From: Candidatus Firestoneibacteriota bacterium
GTDB taxonomy: Bacteria > Oederibacteriota > JAAXVQ01
Assembly (NCBI GenBank): GCA_013335425.1
Contig: JAAXVQ010000036.1
Coordinates: 4,763 to 11,009 of the forward strand
Direction of reading: 5' to 3'
DNA: 6,247 nt
Position 1 is the first letter of the stretch, and each line of letters opens with the position of its first letter. The notes below the pieces were generated by a model. That model did not search any database. It was given only the letters and a program-made list of their open reading frames with translations, and was not told where the DNA came from. Shown here piece by piece: positions 1-6,245 of this stretch. A program made the position numbers and the translations under genes.

Positions 1-2
1 TT

Positions 3-848
3 GGTCCGGCTTTATGGACGCCCTTGGCGCGTTTGTTGGGAATGCGGATTGTGGTGACCCATCATGGCCCTGATTATGAACGCACCAAATGGGGCGTCTT
101 GGCCAAGACCATGCTTCGGCTCGGTGAACGCTGGGGCGTGAAATTCGCGCACGAGGTGATCACCATAGCGCCGAACATTGCGGCGAAGTTGGAAGCTCGT
201 TTTCACCGCCGTGTAAAAGTGATTCCCAACGGTGTGGATCTGCCGAAAGCCCGGTCCACGCAGGCGGCTTTAAAAAAGTACGGCCTTACTTCACAGAAGT
301 ATTTTTTAGCTGTGGGAAGGTATGTTCCGGAAAAAAACTTTTGCGACCTGATTGAGGCTTATCAGCACTTAATGGCCTCTCCGGGGGGCCGTCGGCTGGC
401 GGGATGGAAGTTGGTGATTGCCGGACGGGCTGATCACGAGAGCGCCTATAGCCGGCGCATTCAGGAAATGGCCGCAGCCGTACCGGGCGTGGTTTTAACG
501 GGTTTTATCACCGGCCCTCCATTGGAGGAACTCTACCATCACGCTGGACTTTTTGTCCTACCTTCGAGTTATGAGGGGTTGCCCTTGGTGCTGCTGGAAG
601 CTTTAAGCTACGGACTGCCCTGTGTGATGTCGGATATCCCGGCCAACCGGGCCGTTAAGATCGGGCTGGAAAATGAGCGCTATTTTTCACCCGGCGATAT
701 TGCCGGACTAACCCGGCGGCTGGCGCAATGGGCGAAACCCACCACCGCCCGTCAGCGCCAATTATGGCGCAGCCATTTGCTGGAGCACTATGCTTGGCGC
801 AAGATCGCGGCTCAAACCCTGGCTGTTTATAAAGGGATACTTGAATAG
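3..848 (+). CDS. GT4-family glycosyltransferase, 5' end outside the window
   Basis: A retaining GT-B glycosyltransferase of family GT4 that transfers a sugar from a nucleotide-sugar donor at the cytoplasmic face of the membrane. The reading frame is open from base 3 and already encodes GPALWTPLARLLG, part of a GT4 N-terminal Rossmann domain, so the TTG at 24 is probably not the start and roughly 80-100 residues are missing (typical proteins have 360-380; 281 are visible). Motifs seen: VVTHHGPDYER in the N-domain; IPNGVD at the domain linker; AVGRYVPEKNF, where Arg and Lys contact the donor diphosphate in this family; and SSYEGLPLVLLEALSYG, containing the EX7E pair (Glu codons 573-575 and 597-599). 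The C-terminal HYAWRKIAAQTLAVY helix is typical of complete GT4 proteins, so the 3' end is intact. The sugar and acceptor cannot be told from sequence. The next gene follows after 49 bases. Confidence 0.93.
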   Translation, partial: GPALWTPLARLLGMRIVVTHHGPDYERTKWGVLAKTMLRLGERWGVKFAHEVITIAPNIAAKLEARFHRRVKVIPNGVDLPKARSTQAALKKYGLTSQKYFLAVGRYVPEKNFCDLIEAYQHLMASPGGRRLAGWKLVIAGRADHESAYSRRIQEMAAAVPGVVLTGFITGPPLEELYHHAGLFVLPSSYEGLPLVLLEALSYGLPCVMSDIPANRAVKIGLENERYFSPGDIAGLTRRLAQWAKPTTARQRQLWRSHLLEHYAWRKIAAQTLAVYKGILE

Positions 849-897
849 GCAAGGTACTTCCCGCAGGGATGGGGCAAATCTAACTTTGGAAAAAACC

Positions 898-1944
898 ATG
901 AAACCACGAATTTGTTTGATCAGTGAAGCCCTTTGGGAACCCTTTGATGAGGGCATGAAGGTTTTTAGCCTGCATCTGGCCCGCTATTTCTCGAAAAATT
1001 ACGATTTTTTAGGCATCACCAACCAGGGCGAGGATAGGGTCGAGCTCAAGGTGCGCACCTTGGAGTTTTCCAAAATGATGGGATCGCGGGATCTGACCCG
1101 CACGTTACGGGCGTTTTCGCCGGAAGTTCTGGTATATCTTCCTTGGGCTTCGGTTACCACCAACAGCTTTTTGCGCGCCTGGCGTTTGAAGCGCATGTTG
1201 CCGGGAACGCCCCTGGTCTTGATCGGACTACAGGCCAGGCGTCACGGAACCTTAGGTCGATGGCTGATCAGGCACGCACCGGTTGACCAACTATTGGTGC
1301 AAGGACAGTCTTCCGCGGCTTATTTTCGAAATTTGGGTCGTTCAACCCGGCAGATTCCCTCGGGCGTGGATCTGGCGCGATACCGTCCGGTCAATGCCCG
1401 GGAGAAGGCCGAGTTGCGCAAGAAGCACCGTATTCCGGCCAAAGTCAGACTGCTGAGCCATGTGGGCCACCTGCGCGCTTCACGCAATACGGAAATGCTC
1501 CGAGCCGCTGCCCGGCGTCCGGGTTGGCAAGTTCTGATGATCGCCAGCAGTCATGCCCAACCTGACCTAGCCTTGAAAGCGAGTTTGCAGCAAGCCGGGA
1601 TCGAGGTCCGCTTGGAATTTATCGAGAAGATGGAAGAAATCTATCAAATTTCGGACGCTTACTTATTTCCCGTGATGGACGAGCAGGGCGCCATTGGGAT
1701 GCCCTTGACAGTGCTGGAAGCCTTGGCTTGCGATACCCCGGTCATCAGCAGCGCGTTTGGCGCGCTTCCGGATATCCTGGCCGCCTCGGAGGTTGTTTAT
1801 TTCATTAAAGATACTGCTGATTTGGAAAGCGCCATGCATGCCTTGGAAAAAGGCGTGCCTCGCGGAGTTGCGCGTGCTTTGGCGCAGCCTTATGCCTGGG
1901 AAAAAATTTTTGATACCTATCTCAAAGGAGCCTTGGGCCGATGA
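898..1944 (+). CDS. Divergent GT4-family glycosyltransferase
   Basis: A 348-residue GT-B glycosyltransferase, a second sugar-transfer step in the same locus. The N-domain starts with MKPRICLISEALWEP and a glycine-containing DEGMKVFSLHLARYF segment. IPSGVDLARYRP (residues 153-164) marks the interdomain linker. The C-domain has SHVGHLRASRN (187-197), the variant of the donor-phosphate loop in which Arg196 sits where other GT4 enzymes have Lys. GAIGMPLTVLEALACDTPVIS (from 264) is the EX7E region, but Ile266 stands where the first Glu would be; only Glu274 is kept. The ATG at 898 is chosen because the fold begins right there; its SD is weak (GGA at 888-890, 7 bases upstream) and an in-frame TTG at 886 is an alternative. 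The frame is open back to 790, but that part overlaps the previous gene and has no GT features. The stop overlaps the ATG at 1941. Confidence 0.9.
   Translation: MKPRICLISEALWEPFDEGMKVFSLHLARYFSKNYDFLGITNQGEDRVELKVRTLEFSKMMGSRDLTRTLRAFSPEVLVYLPWASVTTNSFLRAWRLKRMLPGTPLVLIGLQARRHGTLGRWLIRHAPVDQLLVQGQSSAAYFRNLGRSTRQIPSGVDLARYRPVNAREKAELRKKHRIPAKVRLLSHVGHLRASRNTEMLRAAARRPGWQVLMIASSHAQPDLALKASLQQAGIEVRLEFIEKMEEIYQISDAYLFPVMDEQGAIGMPLTVLEALACDTPVISSAFGALPDILAASEVVYFIKDTADLESAMHALEKGVPRGVARALAQPYAWEKIFDTYLKGALGR
1924..1930 (+). promoter_or_regulatory. Strong Shine-Dalgarno site AAAGGAG
   Basis: AAAGGAG lies inside the end of the second glycosyltransferase gene, 10 bases before the ATG at 1941. It is a better ribosome site than the one directly in front of the kinase ATG at 1973 (GGGGA at 1959-1963, 9 bases upstream). 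It therefore seems placed to load ribosomes on the mini-ORF that ends at the kinase start. Confidence 0.5.
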
Positions 1945-1973
1945 GTGAAACCGGAACCGGGGAAATCGCCTGA
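1941..1973 (+). other. 10-codon mini-ORF bridging two genes (translational coupling)
   Basis: The sequence reads MSETGTGEIA then TGA. Its ATG overlaps the upstream stop (ATGA, 1941-1944) and its TGA overlaps the downstream start (TGATG, 1971-1975). With AAAGGAG 10 bases upstream it has all the parts of a translated coupling peptide that would hand ribosomes to the kinase gene. It is 32 bases out from the kinase ATG and so not in its frame. No family is recognisable in 10 residues. It could equally be chance, or the remains of a kinase N-terminus lost by an indel. Confidence 0.3.
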
Positions 1974-2638
1974 TGCCTTCGAAAATTTTGTGTCTTTCGG
2001 GCATGGACGGGACGGGGAAAACCACCCAAGCCCAGGAATTGGTCCGGCAATGCCGGGCGGCAGGCTATCGGGCTGGTTACCTTTGGGCGCGCTGGGAGCC
2101 GTTTTTCCTGCGTCCGATCATTGAAAGGTATTTTAAAAAGAAAAACATTTCCGGTCGGGCGGGAACGGATTTTAAGCAGGCCTCCCAGGCGAAAGCCAAG
2201 ATGCTCCAACGCGTTTGGGTCCGCCGGGCGTGGCGCTGGTTTTCCATTTTGGATTATTGGCTTACCAAGCGTCCGCGCATTTTTTGGGCCGCGCGGAAAT
2301 GGGACATTCTCATCCTGGACCGTTACGTTTATGATTTTGCCATCGATCAGGCTTTGAATTCCGGGATTTCTCCGGCAGAGATGGCGGCGGACTTGGAGAA
2401 ACGGATCTTCAAGTTTTTTCCCAGGCCGGATAGGACCTTGGTGCTGTTGCTTTCCGCCGAAGAAGGTTCGCGCCGCAAGCAAGACGGCACCGGCGTCGGC
2501 TATTTGCAGGCGCGCAATGCCTATTATCAGGCGCTGGTCCATTGTCCGGGGGCCATCGGGGTTGATGCTTCGGGGACGATACCCGAAGTACAAAGCGCGA
2601 TTTGGCAGCAAATCCAACCTTGGCTGCGGGAGGCCTAG
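1973..2638 (+). CDS. Thymidylate-kinase-like P-loop kinase
   Basis: A 221-residue P-loop nucleoside-monophosphate-kinase fold protein, closest by eye to dTMP kinase, expected in the cytoplasm. Walker A is GMDGTGKTT (residues 10-18, Lys16). The strand-plus-DR(Y/F) motif is ILILDRYVYDFAID (Asp116, Arg117), where the family's DR motif contacts substrate. A terminal strand with VDASG (197-201) matches the C-terminal VIDAS segment of dTMP kinases. The length agrees with the family (about 200-220). The REPGGT motif that binds dTMP in housekeeping enzymes is absent: after the P-loop helix there is YLWARWEPFFLRPIIERY (37-53). The LID region, SAEEGSRRKQDGTG (161-174), is short but basic. Thymidylate-kinase-like genes of this sort recur in polysaccharide loci, so a role with dTDP-sugars or with phosphorylation of another small substrate is inferred. 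The next gene begins 3 bases on. Confidence 0.8.
   Translation: MPSKILCLSGMDGTGKTTQAQELVRQCRAAGYRAGYLWARWEPFFLRPIIERYFKKKNISGRAGTDFKQASQAKAKMLQRVWVRRAWRWFSILDYWLTKRPRIFWAARKWDILILDRYVYDFAIDQALNSGISPAEMAADLEKRIFKFFPRPDRTLVLLLSAEEGSRRKQDGTGVGYLQARNAYYQALVHCPGAIGVDASGTIPEVQSAIWQQIQPWLREA
2628..2633 (+). promoter_or_regulatory. Shine-Dalgarno site GGGAGG for the phosphodiesterase gene
   Basis: GGGAGG sits in the last codons of the kinase gene, 8 bases before the ATG at 2642. It is the clearest SD in the window and fixes that start, which also falls directly in front of the first beta-strand of the AlkP fold. Confidence 0.65.
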
Positions 2639-2641
2639 TTC

Positions 2642-4090
2642 ATGCTGAAACGAAAATTGTTGATTATTGGAATCGACGGCATGGACCCGGTCCTGCTGGC
2701 GCGTTTTCAAGACCGCTTGCCCAACCTGAAAGCCTTGGTGCAAGCCACGGGGCAGGTCCATTATGAATCCGTCTTTCCGCCGGACTCGGTTCCGGCCTGG
2801 ATGTCCTTCTTCACCGGCAAAAATCCTGCCGAACACGGTATTCTGGAATACAACGACTATGTCGCTTCACAGAAGCACGCCGAGGTTCCTTTGGACCGCG
2901 TGCAAGGAAGTTCTTTTTGGGACTTGGCCGGCGGCGCCGGCTTGCGGGTGGCCGTACTTAACCCGTTTTTGGCATATCCGCCCTGGCCCGTGACGGGTTT
3001 CATGGCGAGCGGGCCCGCCTTCGTGACCGGGGAAGTGCAGGGGTTTCCCGAGGAGTATAGGCGTCGTCATCAGTTGCCTTTCATGGGCGGTTACGCTGAT
3101 TTTCCCGGTGAACAGGAGTTGGCCGGTTTTTTGGATCAAGCAGAGCGCGATACCCGCGAGCTGGCGGCCTACGCCAACCAGGTTTGGGAGGACATTCAAC
3201 CGGATCTCGCGTTCGTATCTTTTTTAACCCTCGACCGCATTAAGCATTTTATCTGGCGTTATTGTGATCCGCAGGATCCCACCTATCCCGGTCCCACCGC
3301 TTTTTCGGATGCGGTTTTTAAATTCTACCTTCTGTTGGATGAGATCGTGGGATCCCTGCGGGCCAAGGCGGGCAAGGACGTCAATGTCCTGGTGATGAGC
3401 GACCATGGCCATGGCAGGCGCTGCACGAGCCTGATCAACGTCAACGAAATCCTGCGACGTCAAAACCTTCTGGTATGCCAAGGGGGGGCACAGGTGTTTT
3501 CCAGCCGGCGACTGTTTGAAAAGGCTAAAAATTTGGTCCTGGTTTATGCGCATCGGTGGCATCTGGAGCGTCTCCTGCAAAAAGTAGCCAAACGCATACC
3601 GAATAAAAAGGCGCTCAAACGCGGCGATCACATTATCGACAAGGAAAAAAGCGCCGCTTATCTCTCGGACTTTGACGGCGCCAATCCCTTTGGCGGGATT
3701 TGTTTGAACGCTTCTGCGTATGGCGCCGGTGATTATGAGTCCCTACGCACGAAAATTATTGAATTGCTGGTGAACCTTCATCAACCGGCCGGGATCAAAT
3801 ATGCAGTGGTGAAATGGGCAAAACGGCGGGAGGAAGTTTATGCAGGGCCGTATTTGTCCAAATATCCGGATGTGGTTTTTGAACTGGAGGCCGAATACGG
3901 CGTCAACTGGTCGCTGTTCGCGGAGGCGGTGGTGCCGAATCCTCGGCATCGCACACTTTCGGGCGGACATCTTAAGCCGGGCGTGCTGTTGGTATCCAGC
4001 TCGGAAATGTCGCGGGATTTGGACAGGTTGGAAAATCCCATGACGCTTCACCGGCATGTCCTTTCCTGGATGGGTCTGCGGGATGCTTAA
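2642..4090 (+). CDS. AlkP-superfamily phosphodiesterase/phosphohydrolase (COG3379-like)
   Basis: A 482-residue member of the type I phosphodiesterase/nucleotide pyrophosphatase branch of the alkaline phosphatase superfamily, a two-metal hydrolase of phosphate esters. Seen: LLIIGIDGMDP (Asp12, metal ligand); FPPDSVPAWMSFFTGKNPAEHGI (45-67), where Ser49 takes the nucleophile place usually held by Thr or Ser; LTLDRIKHFIW (Asp198 and His202, metal ligands); VLVMSDHGHG (Asp254, His255); and SGGHLKPG (His443, last metal ligand). All expected active-site residues are present. NPFGGICLNASAYG (348-361) and REEVYAGPYLSKYPDVVFE (396-414) match the C-terminal half of COG3379 proteins. There is no signal peptide or membrane helix, so it should act in the cytoplasm. 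The substrate is unknown; genes of this type are often found near glycosyltransferases. A run of seven G lies in frame at 3482-3488. The stop overlaps the next start by 8 bases. Confidence 0.88.
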   Translation: MLKRKLLIIGIDGMDPVLLARFQDRLPNLKALVQATGQVHYESVFPPDSVPAWMSFFTGKNPAEHGILEYNDYVASQKHAEVPLDRVQGSSFWDLAGGAGLRVAVLNPFLAYPPWPVTGFMASGPAFVTGEVQGFPEEYRRRHQLPFMGGYADFPGEQELAGFLDQAERDTRELAAYANQVWEDIQPDLAFVSFLTLDRIKHFIWRYCDPQDPTYPGPTAFSDAVFKFYLLLDEIVGSLRAKAGKDVNVLVMSDHGHGRRCTSLINVNEILRRQNLLVCQGGAQVFSSRRLFEKAKNLVLVYAHRWHLERLLQKVAKRIPNKKALKRGDHIIDKEKSAAYLSDFDGANPFGGICLNASAYGAGDYESLRTKIIELLVNLHQPAGIKYAVVKWAKRREEVYAGPYLSKYPDVVFELEAEYGVNWSLFAEAVVPNPRHRTLSGGHLKPGVLLVSSSEMSRDLDRLENPMTLHRHVLSWMGLRDA

Positions 4091-4841
4091 AGACGATGCA
4101 ACTTCCCGGGAGGGGCGCGGTTCCGGGAATACGGCTGAAGCGCTCAAACCGGTACCCGCTGCCTGGTTGACATGGCTGCGGATTTCGGCCATATGCTTAG
4201 TGCTGCTGTTTGCCTTCGTTGGTCTTTACCGCTTTAAAAGCAAAATGGGCATTGATTTGTTCAGGTCGTTTTCTCTCAAGAAGATGTTCCATCTGCGCGC
4301 GGTGCATGCTGAAATCCGTCGGGCTTTGGGCCCTCCCACACCCGGACTTTTGATTTCAGATACGTTTCAGAGATCTTGGATTGCACCCGAATTGGCTTCG
4401 TTTTGGAGCCGGATTCCGGGGGCCGCCGCTTATGCGTACGGCAAGACTGTCGAGGGGGATGAATCTTGTCTGAAGGTGGAAAATCGCAATACCGGGGATT
4501 GGACATATGTCTATGAAGAATATTTCCCGGTAACCCCGGGTGACAAATTTGCCTACGAGGGGCGTTTTCAAACAGATCCGGGCGTAGGCGTCAGTTTCGG
4601 CATTATTTTATATGCCCGCGATGGACGCGCTTTGGACTGGAAGTACGCCGATAGCGGAGAAATAGAAACCCTGACCTGGCTGGTCCGACAAAGGGAGTTT
4701 GCCGTACCTGCCGGGATCGATTCAATCAGGTTTTATATATCCGGCTCCGGCAGGGGGAAATGTTGGTTTACCCGGGCTAAATTCCGGAAGCTCGCCTCGG
4801 GAAGCCATGGGGACGGGGAACAAGGAAGTTTTCTACAATGA
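4083..4841 (+). CDS. Single-pass membrane protein with extracytoplasmic beta-sandwich-like domain
   Basis: I do not recognise a named family. From the ATG at 4083 (GGATGGG at 4068-4074 upstream; overlaps the previous stop by 8 bases) the protein has 252 residues; an in-frame ATG at 4056 would add nine. Residues 1-27 are polar; about 28-49 form one hydrophobic helix (AICLVLLFAFVGLY core) followed by RFKSK; 55-90 is a basic amphipathic linker; 91-237 is rich in alternating beta-strands. That domain starts ISDTFQRSWIAPELASFW and holds KVENRNTGDWTYVYEEYFPV (131-150), TPGDKFAYEGRFQT and a final FYISGSGRGKCWF strand set. The layout (DTF start, W/Y-rich strands, PGDKF turn, closing strand) resembles carbohydrate-binding-module or concanavalin-like jelly rolls. 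A type II membrane glycan-binding protein is inferred; basic residues on both sides of the helix leave the topology open. Confidence 0.72.
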   Translation: MLKDDATSREGRGSGNTAEALKPVPAAWLTWLRISAICLVLLFAFVGLYRFKSKMGIDLFRSFSLKKMFHLRAVHAEIRRALGPPTPGLLISDTFQRSWIAPELASFWSRIPGAAAYAYGKTVEGDESCLKVENRNTGDWTYVYEEYFPVTPGDKFAYEGRFQTDPGVGVSFGIILYARDGRALDWKYADSGEIETLTWLVRQREFAVPAGIDSIRFYISGSGRGKCWFTRAKFRKLASGSHGDGEQGSFLQ

Positions 4842-4891
4842 ATTTTAAAGGGTTGAGAGGTTTTGACAAAAATGAAACCGAATTCAAATGA
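4838..4891 (+). other. 17-codon mini-ORF at the membrane-protein/GNAT junction
   Basis: It encodes MNFKGLRGFDKNETEFK. Its ATG overlaps the membrane-protein stop (ATGA, 4838-4841), AAGGA at 4822-4826 lies 11 bases upstream, and its TGA at 4889-4891 lies past the ATG at 4872 of the next gene. It resembles the junction at 1941-1973, but is less exact. It may couple translation, be a relic of an older start of the GNAT gene, or be chance. Confidence 0.2.
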
Positions 4892-6053
4892 AAAAACAGC
4901 GGCACTTCATGACCTTGCACGGGGGGCCGAAGGTTTCGGTCCACCGGCAGTTGACATCTCGTTTTTCAAAGGCGAATCCAATGTCTTTAAGCTTAGGGGG
5001 CGGGCAAGGATCATGAGTCGTTACCAAATTTTACCAGCCGACCCCACCCGCGACGAACAGGGGATGTTGGGCGTTTTAAACCGGAATTTGCTGCACACGA
5101 CCCCGGAGCGCTTAAAATGGAATCAAGCCGGCGGCGCCCGCTGGTGGCTCGCTCGGGAGCAAGAGTCTCAAACGATAGTCGGCATCTGCGGGCTGATTCC
5201 CCGTCGATTCAGCTTGGCGGGGAAAATGGTTAAAGCCGGGGTAGCCATTGATTTGGCGGTGGATCAAGCCCATCGGGGATTCGGGCTGGCGACTCAATTG
5301 GAAAAAGAGAGCCTGGCGGCCATGCAGGACTTGGGCTATGTACTGCTTTATGCAGTTCCCAATGAGAATTCCGAACCGGTTTTGAGCAAGGTCGGTTACC
5401 GGCACCTGGGTGCCCTGCCGCGCTACACCAAAATTATGAGAACACAATACCAGACCGATGTTTTTTTGCCTCCGCAGAAATTGACCCGCCACCTGGCTAA
5501 GCCGCTGGATTGGATGCTGGCGAAGGTTTCACCGGAGCGAGGTTTTCAGCGCCTCCCCGGCTGGTCGGTGGAAATGCCGGCGCGCTTGGACGGGCGATTT
5601 GACCGATTGTGGGAGCAAGCCGTAAGTCGCCATGCCGTCTTGGGGGAGCGGACGAGTGCGTTTTTAAAATGGCGGTATGCGGATGCACCCGAGCAGGCGT
5701 ATAAAATTTTTGCAGTTTGCAATCCGGACCGGGAGCTGGCCGGATATGTGGTGTATTACTTGCGTGAAAATATTTGCCGGATTGCCGATATTTTTTGCCG
5801 GGATGAGGGTGCATCGTTGCATTGTCTTATGTCCGAGTTCTTAAAAAGGGCGCGTTCTGAGGGGGTGTTCTCGGTAACCACCCGCTACCTGGGGAACAGC
5901 CTCCTGGCCCGCAGGCTGAAACACTTTGGTTTTTCACTGCGTTCGGGCGGTGCCTCGCGGGTGATCGTTTACCAAAATCCGGCGGCGAATTCCGCGATGC
6001 CTGCCGCCGGGGTTTCCGTCTGGTACTTTTTAGACGGCGATAACGATATTTAA
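4872..6053 (+). CDS. Two-part GNAT-family acyltransferase
   Basis: With the ATG at 4872 the product has 393 residues. From MSRYQILPAD (residue 48) it forms a first GNAT domain: LNRNLLHTTPERLKW, a TIVGICGLIP strand, then AIDLAVDQAHRGFGLATQL (126-143) with the acetyl-CoA loop R135-x-x-G138-x-A140, and YAVPNENSEPVLSKVGYRHLG. From about 235 a second, weaker GNAT-like half follows: SAFLKWRYADAPEQAYKIFA, AGYVVYYLREN, YLGNSLLARRLKHFGF, without an acetyl-CoA loop. The WYFLDGDNDI ending is typical of GNAT proteins from polysaccharide loci, so the C-terminus is whole. It probably acylates an amino sugar or related group in the cytoplasm; the substrate is unknown. Starts at TTG 4863, ATG 4872 (GAGAGG, 11 bases) and ATG 5013 (AAGGA only 2 bases away) are possible; residues 1-47 match nothing known to me and may be untranslated. 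Confidence 0.85.
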   Translation: MKPNSNEKTAALHDLARGAEGFGPPAVDISFFKGESNVFKLRGRARIMSRYQILPADPTRDEQGMLGVLNRNLLHTTPERLKWNQAGGARWWLAREQESQTIVGICGLIPRRFSLAGKMVKAGVAIDLAVDQAHRGFGLATQLEKESLAAMQDLGYVLLYAVPNENSEPVLSKVGYRHLGALPRYTKIMRTQYQTDVFLPPQKLTRHLAKPLDWMLAKVSPERGFQRLPGWSVEMPARLDGRFDRLWEQAVSRHAVLGERTSAFLKWRYADAPEQAYKIFAVCNPDRELAGYVVYYLRENICRIADIFCRDEGASLHCLMSEFLKRARSEGVFSVTTRYLGNSLLARRLKHFGFSLRSGGASRVIVYQNPAANSAMPAAGVSVWYFLDGDNDI

Positions 6054-6060
6054 CGTCCCT

Positions 6061-6080
6061 GCCTGCCGCGGCGGCTAGGC
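6061..6080. terminator. Weak hairpin between convergent genes
   Basis: GCCTGCCG and CGGCTAGGC pair around a CGG loop, giving two 4-bp stem parts with one bulged T. It lies 7 bases after the GNAT stop and covers the stop codon of the - strand gene. No T-run follows on either strand, so intrinsic termination would be weak; it is the only terminator-like structure I see at this junction. Confidence 0.3.
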
Positions 6081-6245
6081 GGATGGGTGGGGCGGTTTCA
6101 TGGCCAATAAGCGGATACCCAACCACTGCTTGCAAGGGAAGGCACCGCTGAGGAAGCGGCGCAAACGAAACGGCAGCTTGCCCAGCAGGTCTTCGATCCA
6201 GAGAATGGCCTGAATCGGCACCCGCGGAACCTCTTCTTGCGGGTG
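6075..6245 (-). CDS. C-terminus of a convergent gene, possibly a methyltransferase
   Basis: On the - strand the frame ending at TAG (6077-6075) is open to the window edge and gives 56 residues: HPQEEVPRVPIQAILWIED, LLGKLPFRLRRFLSG, then AFPCKQWLGIRLLAMKPPHPSA. Third codon positions are GC-rich, as expected for coding DNA here, and the amphipathic and basic pattern looks like a real protein end. The other frames give low-complexity or stop-containing text. The 5' part lies beyond 6247; the only internal ATG is eight codons from the end. A final hydrophobic strand followed by K-P resembles the tails of class I SAM-dependent methyltransferases in glycan clusters, but 56 residues do not settle the family. 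It converges on the GNAT gene with 21 bases between the stops, so it belongs to another transcript. Confidence 0.65.
   Translation of the reverse strand, partial: HPQEEVPRVPIQAILWIEDLLGKLPFRLRRFLSGAFPCKQWLGIRLLAMKPPHPSA

Noticed and set aside
24..26. TTG as the true start of the first glycosyltransferase
   Set aside because: Codons from base 3 already encode conserved GT4 sequence (GPALWTPLARLLG), so the gene continues upstream of the window.
869..883. Four-codon ORF (MGQI) between the two glycosyltransferase genes
   Set aside because: Too short, with no stop/start overlap with either gene; chance.
790..897. Upstream in-frame extension of the second glycosyltransferase
   Set aside because: It overlaps the end of the previous gene and has no GT4 features; the fold begins at the ATG at 898.
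1922..2836. 304-codon open frame on the - strand
   Set aside because: It lies antisense to the kinase and phosphodiesterase genes, which carry clear motifs; its translation is rich in R, P, G and Q without any recognisable domain.
2927..2941. GCCGGC-GGC-GCCGGC palindrome
   Set aside because: It lies inside the phosphodiesterase gene and encodes a small Ala/Gly stretch; GC-rich codons explain it.
4863..4892. Complete sigma-70 promoter at TTGACA 4863
   Set aside because: No acceptable -10 box lies 16-18 bases downstream (best is AATGAA, 3 of 6), so it is kept only as part of an ambiguity finding.
5827..6135. 102-codon open frame on the - strand
   Set aside because: It runs mostly antisense to the GNAT gene and has a low-complexity basic translation; a different - strand frame better explains 6075-6245.
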